Shown: positions 35,303 through 43,731, counted from the stretch's first letter. The stretch: DNA of 64,000 bases from Methanoregula formicica SMSP (GCF_000327485.1 NC_019943.1:806001-870000), one strand, 5' to 3'. Notes: a model not told the origin generated them from the letters alone. A program made the numbers and translations.

Positions 35303-36455
35303 GGGGTATCAGTGATGGGAATATCATAATTACTTGGTCTTAAGGATTTTGAACAAACGCGGATATGCGTTGTACTTGGTAATACAATAAATAACGAAAA
35401 CCATGGTTTTTATCGCCTGGCCTGTGCGAAAGTGTTCTGGCTCTCGTACGCTGCCAGTCTGCATCCCGGCTGCCGGATCCACTCCCTCAAAGCACACGAC
35501 CGGATCTGATGGCCCCGTCTTCGCATCCCTGTTCATGAAGCAATACCGGTAAGCGGAGTCGGACACTACTATGGGGATAACAAAGAAGGCACCGGAGAAG
35601 ACCATAACAAAAATCCGGCAACAAAAACCGCAGGGAAACCTGTCGCCAAAAAAAGAATCTTTCTTCCGTACCAGGTTCCCTTTTTCTGTCTTACCGCCGC
35701 TTCTTATCCCATATTCCGGGCGCTGGTGAGAGTGCGGCTGCTACGCTCGTTCCCGATGCAATAGGACTTCTCTTCCGCGTTCATGTGAATACCGATGACT
35801 TTCGCATCAAACGTAATTCAGGACACCCCCTCCCCTTCATGTCTCTCAAATCGATCCTACCCCCCTGCCCCGTGGGAGGGGGGTGTCCGTGATACCCCTC
35901 CCCCCGTTTGCCGGAAGAGACCTCCCGCTTCCCGGTTTGGGGAGGGTTACGCTGCCATCTCTCCGCCGGAAGTCTGGTCCGGAAAAACCGTGCAATAATG
36001 CACAACTCCCAAAAATGAGGCGGGGGGGTATCCGGCATACCTCCCCCCCATGGTGCGTTCCGGTCGGATCATACCCCCCCGCCCGGGGCCTGGAGGGTAT
36101 ACCTGATACCCCCAGCTGCGACCGGAAATTGCGGGAACCGGGGGGCTGCCGGGCGGTCGTATTGCTGTGGTTTTACGTCGGCCGTAAATAGTGAGGGTCA
36201 AGGGTGGGGCCGGGACCGGTTGGCGGGGGGTGTGCGGGAGACCCCCCTGCCAGTTCCCGGATCGGGCCCCCTCCCCGCCCCACCACAAGTACCTGCGTGG
36301 TATGTTGTTCAGACAATTCACGTAGCACCAGGTACCAATGTTTTCTTAATGGTGCATAAAAAACGTGAAAATCCGGGCCGAATTTTAATTTTATCGCCAA
36401 ATCGAGGTTGTAATGACAAAAAAGGATTAATATAAGCACGTTTTTAGTATCTGCT
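35303..36455. other. Long intergenic region with C-run/G-run inverted repeats
   Basis: No convincing gene in about 1.1 kb. From 35815 to 36260 the DNA is dominated by runs of C and G, with an inverted pair GGACACCCCCTCCC (35821-35834) and GGGAGGGGGGTGTCC (35874-35888), and related blocks at 36020-36050 and 36068-36112. Related blocks recur at 37875-38045. Such DNA could fold into hairpins or G-quadruplexes. Short open frames across it are artefacts of the low-complexity composition. A promoter for the next gene likely lies in the AT-rich part near 36420-36450. Confidence 0.6.
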
Positions 36456-36833
36456 ATGCCAGCAGGAATCATGGTACCCGGGCTCCACTATCCTGTCCCT
36501 GTTTGCCAGGCGCTGGAGGAGGACGCGGCACGCCGCATTCTTGAGCTCGTCCTCATTCTTGCCTCATTGTTCCTGCTCGATATCGTGACAACGGAGATCA
36601 TCCTCCTGATGGGTGGCATCGAGCTCAACCCGTTCATGGTCGCCGTGGTTGCGCATCCCGTGATCCACCTGGCGCTCAAGGGTGCAATCCTGGCAGTGAT
36701 AGTTATCGTTGCACTGGTTGCAGAGATGCGGGTGCAGGGCTCGGGCGTGTTCTTTTACTGCCTGCTTATCACGATGTACATCTTCGTTGTCGTGAACAAC
36801 GTGTTTGTGATCCTGCCGCAGGTACTGGCGTGA
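36456..36833 (+). CDS. Small DUF5658-type membrane protein
   Basis: This 125-residue protein has three to four hydrophobic helices: 'LELVLILASLFLLDIVTTEIILLMGG', 'MVAVVAHPVIHLALKGAILAVIVIVALVAEM' and 'VFFYCLLITMYIFVVVNNVFVILPQ'. The pattern 'LDIVTTEIILLMGGIELNPFM' (helix, then Gly-x-Glu-x-Asn-Pro) and the helix ending 'VVVNN' fit DUF5658, an uncharacterised membrane family of archaea and bacteria. Start ATG 36456; MVPGLHYP at 36471 is another option. It has no operon partner. Confidence 0.75.
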   Translation: MPAGIMVPGLHYPVPVCQALEEDAARRILELVLILASLFLLDIVTTEIILLMGGIELNPFMVAVVAHPVIHLALKGAILAVIVIVALVAEMRVQGSGVFFYCLLITMYIFVVVNNVFVILPQVLA

Positions 36834-36911
36834 AACGGGAGTTGGTATAGGAGCAGTTCAGAACTGCCCGGGTCCAAAAAGAGATGATGGGATGTGTGCA
36901 ATTAACCGGGA

Positions 36912-37253
36912 TCAGAACTCTTCTGCTATTCCGTAACCCCAGCGGTAGAGTGTTGCAATGGGATCGTTTTTCGGGAACAGGTTGCAGACAAGTCCTTTTC
37001 CCCTCAGGAAGCGCTCTGCGGTTGCCGGTGAGACCGGCATGATCTTATCTTTTACTGTACGATCGGTTGACCAGAGATGGAGGTAGTAGGTGATCCGTTT
37101 TTCCGGATCGGTGTGGATGTAGAGATCTTTCCCTTGGTGCTGGAACCCGTTGGATCTCTTCTGTGGCCGGGGGGCTGCATAGAGGCACTCATCAAACTGC
37201 GTGTCGATCTCGGCTCTCCTGCTGCCATTAAACAGTGTTGTCTTCATTCCCAC
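36912..37253 (-). CDS. Conserved hypothetical protein, copy 1
   Basis: This 113-residue protein reads MGMKTTLFNGSRRAEIDTQF at the start and later 'GKDLYIHTDPEKRITYYLHLWS', 'MPVSPATAERFLRGKGL' and 'LYRWGYGIAEEF'. I do not recognise a family. No signal peptide or membrane helix. The basic, short, compact make-up with a 'PATAERFLRGKGLV' helix could fit a small nucleic-acid-binding or adaptor protein, but that is speculation. A near-identical copy at 59096-59416 stops six codons earlier. Both have the same conserved hairpin leader directly upstream. Confidence 0.7.
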   Translation of the reverse strand: MGMKTTLFNGSRRAEIDTQFDECLYAAPRPQKRSNGFQHQGKDLYIHTDPEKRITYYLHLWSTDRTVKDKIMPVSPATAERFLRGKGLVCNLFPKNDPIATLYRWGYGIAEEF

Positions 37254-37260
37254 AACTCCC

Positions 37261-37301
37261 GTTGTACCGGGAATCGGTTTCCCCGCCGTTCCAGGTACAA
37301 C
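37261..37301 (-). promoter_or_regulatory. Hairpin in the leader of the hypothetical gene
   Basis: GTTGTACC (37261-37268) pairs with GGTACAAC (37294-37301), a perfect inverted repeat just upstream of the ATG at 37251-37253. It is conserved at 59424-59464. On the minus-strand transcript it could form an RNA hairpin near the start codon, or it may be a protein-binding operator. Confidence 0.5.
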
Positions 37302-37490
37302 GATTGTTTATTTGTCTTGTCGAAAGTGCGGGTGTTTCTGGAGGTCCAGGCATACCCTGTATATTATGTTGGATTCGGATACACATAAACTTTTTTATTA
37401 TTGTATGAAAAAATATGTAAAATTTTTAAAAATGTGATACTAATTAAATGTTGCAGCCTGCAAACACACGTCCAATTACTATACAGACTA

Positions 37491-37685
37491 TCACAGGTCC
37501 GGTGCCCTGCCGGATCCGGGTTTCCGGTAGTTCATGTAGAGCTGGTTGTGCTGCCTTGCCCATTTCATCATGGGACCGAGCACCTCGCGGAGTTCCCTCC
37601 CATGTACTGTAGGATGGTACTCTACTCGCGGCGGGACTTCGTCATAGGAAATGCGCCCGATCAGCCCGGTGGCGGAATGACCGGC
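37491..37685 (-). pseudogene. C-terminal fragment of an HxlR-type regulator
   Basis: The frame encodes 'TGLIGRISYDEVPPRVEYHPTVHGRELREVLGPMMKWARQHNQLYMNYRKPG', matching the C-terminal half of the HxlR protein at 52803-53180. The N-terminal half with most of the winged helix is gone; sequence before 37685 is unrelated. It is a truncated duplicate, next to repeat copy 1. Confidence 0.85.
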
Positions 37686-37859
37686 GCCAGGAGACATTCT
37701 GTCTTATTGGCAAGCATATAGATGGTAAGGAAAAGATCCGGGTGGAAGGGTACCATGCATTTGACCTTTCAGATATCCCAAAATGATAATCCCGGCCCCT
37801 GACGGTTCCTGTTTCAACCAGGGGCCTGACACGTATGGGTTCAGGATGATGTCGTTAGC

Positions 37860-38062
37860 GTTCTCATCGTTCGAGATTCCGGACACCCCCTTCCCCACTT
37901 CTCTTTCGGTCCGATCATACCCCTTAGCCGGAACAGCTGAATATTCCAGTAATCCCTTTCTTTGTAGTATAGTGGGCTTAGTCTGTCATTTATGATTATA
38001 CGGGTGGGGGGAGGTAGCACCCCCTCCTGGGGGCAAGGAGGGGTGGATAAGGGATCCATCAT
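37860..38062. repeat. Second C-run/G-run repeat block
   Basis: 'GGACACCCCCTTCCCC' at 37881-37896, preceded by 'CGTTCGAGATTCC', resembles 35805-35836, and a G-rich inverted partner lies at 38001-38035. Same family as the blocks at 35.8-36.3 kb. Confidence 0.6.
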
Positions 38063-38114
38063 TTGGATTTTAAAACAGTATGGTTGGGGGAATCTTCAGC
38101 TGGGGGCGGAAGGA

Positions 38115-38534
38115 CTATGACAACGATACCGTTGTGATCCGGACGGACTCAATCCCCTTCTTTTCCGCCAGTGAATCGGCCAGTTCACGAAGTTCCGTAC
38201 TTGTTCCCCTGACAACCATGATCTCTACCCGGCGTTCTTCCGATACCTGTCGCATGAAGATTGTCTGGATTGCGTCCCTGTACTGATTCCGGATATCGGA
38301 AATGAACTCAGAAAGATTCGCGGTCCTGAAATTGTAGACGATTGTAATGACACCTTTACGGAGGCCCGTTGAATCGGAAATCCACTGGTTGTTGATGGTA
38401 TAGATCCGGATAGCATCGCGTATGCCTTCGGAACGGGATGTGTATTGTCGGTATTTCAGGATTTCATCGAATTGCCCGAGCAGGTTATTGGGGAGGGATA
38501 CTCCAATACGGCAGAGATCGTCTTCGGTTATCAT
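38115..38534 (-). CDS. NikR paralog lacking the nickel ligands
   Basis: From ATG 38532-38534 (MITEDDLCRIG) the protein has 139 residues. The ribbon-helix-helix 'DLCRIGVSLPNNLLGQFDEILKYRQYTSRSEGIRDAIR' is very close to that of the NikR at 34880. In the C-terminal domain every nickel ligand is replaced: aligned to 'DYHDI', 'HSH' and 'C' of the other NikR it has 'QYRDA', 'MRQ' and 'R'. It should therefore not sense nickel in the known way. DNA contacts appear kept, so it could compete for NikR sites or sense another signal. It lies just before the FrhD, DUF4198 and hcg genes. Confidence 0.88.
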   Translation of the reverse strand: MITEDDLCRIGVSLPNNLLGQFDEILKYRQYTSRSEGIRDAIRIYTINNQWISDSTGLRKGVITIVYNFRTANLSEFISDIRNQYRDAIQTIFMRQVSEERRVEIMVVRGTSTELRELADSLAEKKGIESVRITTVSLS

Positions 38535-39112
38535 GGTTATAGGTAGTCTCTCTTTTCTCTCCACCATTTCAATCTTATGAAATCTTATTTTTTTAATACT
38601 ATGTAAGAATACTATACATAATCTCAATTACTATCCGACCGGTTTATACCGGATATCTTGAGGTCTTCATGATTGTTCTCCGGGTGGGTGCCGTAGCAGG
38701 TTCCGGGATATCGTCCAGCATCGGCAAAAATCTCCAATATCCTTATAAATGTAATATATAATCATACAAAAAAGAAAAAACTTAATACTTTATATGCTGA
38801 ATTTTGTACGGTGACGGAATCTGAGCCTCACCGGAAATCACTCCGATGTTCACGGGTTTCTCCCAGTCTACTGGCGAAAGGTAATTTTTGCACGTCCCTT
38901 TTTTTATATCGCCCATGAAGAACCCGGATCCCGTTTTCTTGTCGGATTGACCGATGAATTCGGCGATCAGCGATCTCTGGCACGCCACGGTCCGGGATTA
39001 CCGGCGTCATAATCCCCCTCTCATTCAAATACCACGACCTGCCCAGAGTAGAGTGCCTGCCTGCAAGATTCCGTTTCCGGCCGGGGAAAAATGTGCCGCT
39101 GTGGATTTCAGT
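38535..39112. other. Intergenic, one doubtful small frame
   Basis: Mostly AT-rich with no firm gene. A minus-strand frame at 38782-38988 (68 codons, 'EFIGQSDKKTGSGFFMGDIKKG' and 'LSPVDWEKPVNIGVISGEAQIP') has a protein-like composition and could be a small gene, but I recognise no family. Confidence 0.4.
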
Positions 39113-39664
39113 TCAGTTGTCTCCGGTGAGCCCGATAGCGGTTTTTTGGAGGATGCAACAGAGCGGGCAGCCGGTGTCCATGTCCAGAAGCTCCAGGACT
39201 GTTCTGGTTGCCATGGGGATCGCCCGGGCAACCTCATCGGAAAGGTCAATTTTCAATTCAGGCCAGGTATTCTCCCGTGGCTGGCACCCGATAATCGTGA
39301 TTTTGATATGCGGAGCAAGATCGCTCAGAGCTGCGATTATCCCCCCCGGCTGCGCATCACGGATACCGGCAGGAACGGGATATGACAGGTTGAAAACACG
39401 GATTGTCCCGGGTTGTGCACCAAAATCGGCGCAATCGATGACGATAAGGTGTTTTGTGGCAGCCGGATCGAGGATATCGAAGATCATTGCCGGCCCGCTG
39501 GTCCCGGCATCGATTATCCTGATGTTCTCCGGGAAGTAAAATCTCTGCAAGGCTTCGGCAACAGCAGGCCCGAACCCGTCATCGCCAAAAAGCGGGTTGC
39601 CGCATCCTGCGATGACTGTCTCAGTATACAGAAGAAATTCCCTGTTATCGGTATCCCCTTTCAT
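39113..39664 (-). CDS. frhD: HyaD/FrhD-type hydrogenase maturation protease
   Basis: This 183-residue protein has the hydrogenase endopeptidase pattern: 'VIAGCGNPLFGDDGFGPAVAEAL' (about residues 17-39, with the metal-binding acidic residue), 'RIIDAGTSGPAMIFDIL' and 'HLIVIDCADFGAQPGTIRVFNL'. These proteases trim the C-terminus of [NiFe]-hydrogenase large subunits after nickel insertion; 'GCQPRENTW' and 'CPLCCIL' near the C-terminus are typical of the F420-reducing hydrogenase type. No hydrogenase structural genes are in the window. It is divergent from the DUF4198 gene with a shared 95-base promoter region. Confidence 0.82.
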   Translation of the reverse strand: MKGDTDNREFLLYTETVIAGCGNPLFGDDGFGPAVAEALQRFYFPENIRIIDAGTSGPAMIFDILDPAATKHLIVIDCADFGAQPGTIRVFNLSYPVPAGIRDAQPGGIIAALSDLAPHIKITIIGCQPRENTWPELKIDLSDEVARAIPMATRTVLELLDMDTGCPLCCILQKTAIGLTGDN

Positions 39665-39759
39665 CGGGCCATCCCCATTATGTCATTTTGCATATAATGT
39701 TATTAAATTTTGCTACGTTTTAATAAATTTTTAATACTGTGCCTTTGCAATACTGGGTT

Positions 39760-40500
39760 ATGTATGATGTGCCCGGACAAGGCCAGGACTCCCTTTTGCG
39801 TATGATTAATGGACACGAAATATGGCTGGAGGTTGCACAGCGCGCTGATCGCGGCTTGGATATCGAGATACTCTACGGGGACTGCATGCGTACAGACGGC
39901 AGTATCGACATGTCCCGGATCGTGTCCCGGGTATTTGATCCGGATGGATTGGAGATTATACCGGAAATGAAGAGCGTCGATACGCGCCATTTCCTGGAAC
40001 TGAAGGCAGTCAAAGACGGGTATTATACATCGTTTGCCGATCTCAATCCGGTGCTTATATCCATTTCCCAGACTGCCGGTTGCAAACTCGGGCCCCGGAG
40101 GTGTTATGATGATATCGTGTATGCCGGAGCGTTTCGCCAGATGGCAAAAATCATCATTCCTTTCGGCAATACCGGGGGCGCCCCTCCCGGGCACCTTCAT
40201 GGAATCCTCGACATTATTCCCCGGTCCGCACATCTGGTTGCCGGAAGGGAGATTGCCCTTTCCCTGGTGTACGAGGGAAATCCGGTTTCCGGTGTCTGCG
40301 TGGAAGCCGTTTCAAAAGAGCAGGGCCGTATCGCTGCACGGGGGAAAACGGGTGCAGACGGGATTGTTTGTCTCCCGGTTTCCGGCCCGGGTACCTGGAT
40401 GTTCCTCGCCCGCCATCGGGACCGTGCAAAATCGATGGCAGATGAATTCGATGAAACGGTCTTTGTCACGACCCTGGTTATGGGGACTGTTCCTGTATGA
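39760..40500 (+). CDS. DUF4198 (NikK/COG5266-like) protein without signal peptide
   Basis: From ATG 39760 the protein has 246 residues; a GTG at 39739 is in frame but lies at the likely promoter. 'INGHEIWLEVAQ' near the start and the C-terminal carboxypeptidase-like Ig domain 'LVYEGNPVSGVCVEAVSKEQGRIAARGKTGADGIVCLPVSGPGTWMFLARH' are hallmarks of DUF4198. Bacterial members are periplasmic and linked to nickel or cobalt uptake. No signal peptide is seen here, so it may be cytoplasmic. Neighbours (hydrogenase protease, NikR paralog) support a nickel theme. A role in nickel handling is inference. Confidence 0.75.
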   Translation: MYDVPGQGQDSLLRMINGHEIWLEVAQRADRGLDIEILYGDCMRTDGSIDMSRIVSRVFDPDGLEIIPEMKSVDTRHFLELKAVKDGYYTSFADLNPVLISISQTAGCKLGPRRCYDDIVYAGAFRQMAKIIIPFGNTGGAPPGHLHGILDIIPRSAHLVAGREIALSLVYEGNPVSGVCVEAVSKEQGRIAARGKTGADGIVCLPVSGPGTWMFLARHRDRAKSMADEFDETVFVTTLVMGTVPV

Positions 40501-40616
40501 TCGATAGGATCGCCGCCGATCCTGTCCGGTATCACGGTGTCCGGGTAAAGATAGAATAATGTATATTGTATCACTTCTTAATAATATTTTATTTATTCAT
40601 CATACGTGGTGTTAAT

Positions 40617-41657
40617 ATGATTAAGAAAATTATTAAAAAAATCCGGGGGGGAGAACGGCCGGATACCCATGAGATACTAGCGCTCTTCCATATCACGCGC
40701 GACGAAGATCTCGCCAGCCTGAGCAGGGCTGCATTCCTGATTAAGAAGGAGCATGGAAAGACCATCAAGCTGACCTCGACAGTCCATCTCACCAACCAGT
40801 GCCAGGTTACCCCAAAATGCCATTACTGCGGTTTTGCCGCAGGGACCTCTCCTTCCGGTTATTTCCACCCGTTTTTCAAGACCGATGATGAGATCCGGGA
40901 AGCAGTAATGAATATCGGGAGGTCGGGCATACCCCGGGTAAGCTGCTCCGGTGCACATGGATATGGGGGCAGGCAGGCCGTGAATGCCGCCCGGATCGTC
41001 AAGGAAAATTCTTCGCTTGAACTTCTGATCAACGTGGGTTCCGATCTTACGAAGGAGTCCGTTGCATCTCTTGCACGCTATGGGACAGACACGGTCTGCT
41101 GCAACCTGGAGACGGTAAACCGTTCCATTTTCCATGCAATAAAACCCGGTGAGACCCTGGACCGGCGTATAAATGCCTGCCGGATGATCTCGGACAACGG
41201 GATCGAGCTCTCCTCTGGTCTGTTGATTGGTATCGGTGAATCCTGCGAAGACCGGGTACGGCACCTGGACTATCTCTCCGCTTTCGATACTCTCGGGGAG
41301 ATCCCCATCATGGGGTTCAATCCCTATGCCGGCACACCCATGGAGAATCATCCCCCGTGTTCCCTGAAGGAGCAGATCAAGACGATTGCCATCACAAGGA
41401 TCCTCTACCCGGAGATACGGATCACCGTTCCGACCCCTACGATAGGCCCGGAGAACCTGAAGTACCCGCTCCTTGCCGGGGCAGACAATGTGGCAACAGT
41501 GATTCCGGATCAATACCCCCTCCCTATCAAAGGTGTGGGGTCGCCGGCCTTTGGAACCCTGGCCGGGGTGCTGAAGGTAATCCGGGATCTCGGCCTGGAT
41601 CCCCAGATAACCCGGCAGGAAATCCGGCACGACGCCGGTCTGCCTACCCTGAGCTGA
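40617..41657 (+). CDS. hcgA: HcgA radical SAM enzyme of FeGP-cofactor synthesis
   Basis: From ATG 40617 the protein has 346 residues. It is a BioB-like radical SAM enzyme with the unusual CX5CX2C cluster motif 'CQVTPKCHYC' (about residues 62-71) that is characteristic of HcgA, followed by 'GFAAGTSPSGYFHPFF'. HcgA is thought to help build the guanylylpyridinol (FeGP) cofactor of [Fe]-hydrogenase. It leads the hcgA-B-C-D operon; the ATG is preceded by an AT-rich promoter (about 40579-40600). Cytoplasmic, oxygen-labile [4Fe-4S] enzyme. Confidence 0.9.
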   Translation: MIKKIIKKIRGGERPDTHEILALFHITRDEDLASLSRAAFLIKKEHGKTIKLTSTVHLTNQCQVTPKCHYCGFAAGTSPSGYFHPFFKTDDEIREAVMNIGRSGIPRVSCSGAHGYGGRQAVNAARIVKENSSLELLINVGSDLTKESVASLARYGTDTVCCNLETVNRSIFHAIKPGETLDRRINACRMISDNGIELSSGLLIGIGESCEDRVRHLDYLSAFDTLGEIPIMGFNPYAGTPMENHPPCSLKEQIKTIAITRILYPEIRITVPTPTIGPENLKYPLLAGADNVATVIPDQYPLPIKGVGSPAFGTLAGVLKVIRDLGLDPQITRQEIRHDAGLPTLS

Positions 41658-41673
41658 GGTGGCCCTCGTGTTT

Positions 41674-42162
41674 ATGGAGGATCTGATACGGGGAGCATAC
41701 CATGAATCCCTGGCAGGCGCCCGCAAAGGCGATACCGATGCTGAACTGGAAGCAATCCGCCATTATATCCGCGGCGCAAGGACCATCATCGTTCCTAATC
41801 GTAACACCGTCAAGATATCCGTTATCAATACCGTCCTTGCCGAATTCGGGCTGCCCCGTGCCGTTCACCTGCACTGTGACACCAACTGCTGCGATATAAG
41901 CCGGATGCCGGCACTGACGAAAGCGCTTATGGCGCTTGATATATCGGGGTGCGACCTGGTCATTGCCCGGGGACGATTAGGCATGCCCGGATCGGGATCG
42001 ATGCTTGTAATCCTCGACAACCGGGGCCGGATACTGACGGCGGGACTCTCGCCATCCCACAGTATCCATAAAAAACCCGTGGAACTGGCCGTCCATGATG
42101 AGATGGTGATGGCGCTGGAGCGTATCGGGCTCACCAGTCAGTTGGAGAGGCAGGATCCGTAA
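41674..42162 (+). CDS. hcgB: HcgB pyridinol guanylyltransferase
   Basis: The protein has 162 residues from ATG 41674; GTG 41659 and GTG 41668 are in-frame alternatives, and a GAGGTGG at 41655-41661 fits either 41668 or 41674. 'DISRMPALTKALMALDISGCDLVIARGRLGMPGSGSMLVILDNRGRILTAGLSPS' matches HcgB (DUF3236). HcgB joins the pyridinol precursor to GMP using GTP, giving the guanylylpyridinol of the FeGP cofactor. The stop overlaps the start of hcgC. Confidence 0.88.
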   Translation: MEDLIRGAYHESLAGARKGDTDAELEAIRHYIRGARTIIVPNRNTVKISVINTVLAEFGLPRAVHLHCDTNCCDISRMPALTKALMALDISGCDLVIARGRLGMPGSGSMLVILDNRGRILTAGLSPSHSIHKKPVELAVHDEMVMALERIGLTSQLERQDP

Positions 42163-43058
42163 TGGCAAGATCTTCTCTGCCGGAATACGGTATCACCCAT
42201 GCGGTGCGTACCTGCACCTCCCGCGTAATGCTGGCCCATGTGATGAACTCCGTCATATCGACCAAGGCCCGGGCAGTGGCCGCCTGGCTGGCCGATCGCG
42301 GACGGGAACCCCGCAATGCTCTCATCATCGGAACGTATCTTACCGGCGCGGGAATTGCAAACAGGCTTATCGGAAAATGCCCGGTAACCGTCCTTGATGT
42401 CCATCCTCACCTGAACTGCCTGCTCCACCCGGGAGTATCGTTCACTACCTCTCTTGAAGAAGTAACGGGCCGGACCTGGGATTTTGTCATGGATACCAGC
42501 GGGATTGGGGGTATATCCCCGGAGGATATCCATCGTCTTCCCCGTTGCAGGACATTCGTGACAGAGGACCCGGCATCCGACGGGAGCGATACGATGATCC
42601 GCCAGGTACGGCAGTGCTGGGAGAGAGCCGGGAGTATACGGGCTGATGAGAAGGGCATCCTGCATACCAGCGGTCTGGCTGCGAAAACGTCCGGGACAAT
42701 GACTCTCTCGATGGGCGTGCTACGGCATGCCATGGCCGCCGCGCATCGGCAGGAGGGGGTCCTTTACTGTACCGCACCGATGGAATTCTCCGAACGGATC
42801 CTTTTTGGGGACCGGGACCCTGCACGTTTTTTCGAGAGCCTGGAACGCCCTGCGCTTACCGTTTCCTCGCTGACAGATGTGGATTGCGATGCCCTTGTCT
42901 GGGGAACCCTTGAACGGCTGAAGTCATATGTTGCCGGTGTCCGGGGAGGTGATATGCTTGAAGGCAACGACATTGTTCAGAAATGTGGAGGAAATCATCC
43001 CCTTGGATCTGTCGTTGGCGGGAGATCGGGTTGGTTTTATCGGCCCGGGAGACGCTGA
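42162..43058 (+). CDS. hcgC: HcgC pyridinol C-methyltransferase, with extended C-terminus
   Basis: This 298-residue protein matches HcgC (DUF1188): a Rossmann-type SAM-dependent methyltransferase with 'NALIIGTYLTGAGIANRLIG' (about residues 49-68) and 'DFVMDTSGIGGISPEDI'. HcgC methylates C3 of the pyridinol ring. The last 35 or so residues are encoded within hcgD in another frame, ending '...GWFYRPGRR'; this 101-base overlap makes the protein longer than the roughly 265 residues I recall for other HcgC proteins. The original stop may have been lost. Confidence 0.85.
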   Translation: MARSSLPEYGITHAVRTCTSRVMLAHVMNSVISTKARAVAAWLADRGREPRNALIIGTYLTGAGIANRLIGKCPVTVLDVHPHLNCLLHPGVSFTTSLEEVTGRTWDFVMDTSGIGGISPEDIHRLPRCRTFVTEDPASDGSDTMIRQVRQCWERAGSIRADEKGILHTSGLAAKTSGTMTLSMGVLRHAMAAAHRQEGVLYCTAPMEFSERILFGDRDPARFFESLERPALTVSSLTDVDCDALVWGTLERLKSYVAGVRGGDMLEGNDIVQKCGGNHPLGSVVGGRSGWFYRPGRR

Positions 43059-43701
43059 CGGCCTGGCAGTCCGACACATCCTCATCTCTCTTGATTATCC
43101 CCTGGAAAAGGATCTTGGCGGGACAGATCTGGGGGAGTATGATCTCCTTATCCTGCACCATCCTCCGGTATGCGAACCCGAGATCCCTACCTACGTCATT
43201 CATTCCAACTGGGATGTGCTGGAGGGAGGTGCGTGCGACGCACTGGCGGATTGCCTCGATATCGCGGTCGACGGTGTCATGGATCCCGCGACCGGGATTG
43301 GGAGAACCGGTACAATCCGGGGCGGACCGGTGCCCCTCTCCCGGTTCACGTGGGAGGTCATGGGTAAACTCCGGACGGATGATATCAGGATTGTCAATTA
43401 CCGGCATGACTGCAGGATCGGGTCGGTCGGCCTTGTTTCAGGATTCGGGTTATCACCCGATCTCATTTCCCTTGCAAAGGAGTGCGGCGTCGATCTTTTC
43501 CTTTCGGGGGATCTCACTCATAAGGGAGCGGTACTGGCACAGAATCTTGGCATCGTACTGCTGGATGCCACCCACCAGGCGACCGAACTCCCCGGGCTTT
43601 TCCGCCTGGCTGAGGTGATCTCCCGTGCCGGCCGGGTTACGGTACGGCTGGCCGAATCATCCCGTCCATGGAGGTCCGCGGCCCTGAAACATAATTTTTA
43701 A
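42958..43701 (+). CDS. hcgD: HcgD NIF3-like iron-handling protein
   Basis: The frame has upstream candidates ATG 42928 and GTG 42949, but TTG 42958 has a perfect GGAGGTGA (42943-42950) seven bases before it and is preferred, giving 247 residues. NIF3-family motifs are clear: 'LDLSLAGDRVGFIG', 'ILISLDYPLEKDL', 'YDLLILHHPPV' and 'VDLFLSGDLTHKGAVLAQNLGIVLLDATHQATELPG', with the His/Asp metal-binding residues. HcgD binds iron and is thought to deliver it to the FeGP cofactor. It is last in the hcgABCD operon. Confidence 0.85.
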   Translation: MKATTLFRNVEEIIPLDLSLAGDRVGFIGPGDADGLAVRHILISLDYPLEKDLGGTDLGEYDLLILHHPPVCEPEIPTYVIHSNWDVLEGGACDALADCLDIAVDGVMDPATGIGRTGTIRGGPVPLSRFTWEVMGKLRTDDIRIVNYRHDCRIGSVGLVSGFGLSPDLISLAKECGVDLFLSGDLTHKGAVLAQNLGIVLLDATHQATELPGLFRLAEVISRAGRVTVRLAESSRPWRSAALKHNF

Positions 43702-43731
43702 CAGAATCCGGCGTGCAAAAACGATATCCTC

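Larger units (their letters stand above)
36912..37435 (-). repeat. About 520-bp direct repeat, copy 1 (gene plus leader)
   Basis: DNA from about 36912 to 37435 is closely similar to 59085-59600. It spans the 113-residue gene, its hairpin leader, the 'GTTTCTGGAGGTCCAGGCAT' segment and the AT-rich TATA-like block. The two copies are in the same orientation, about 22 kb apart. Confidence 0.85.

Noticed and set aside
35815-36260. Possible CRISPR or small genes in the C/G-run region
   Set aside because: Blocks are irregular in length and spacing, and the open frames come from homopolymer-like composition.
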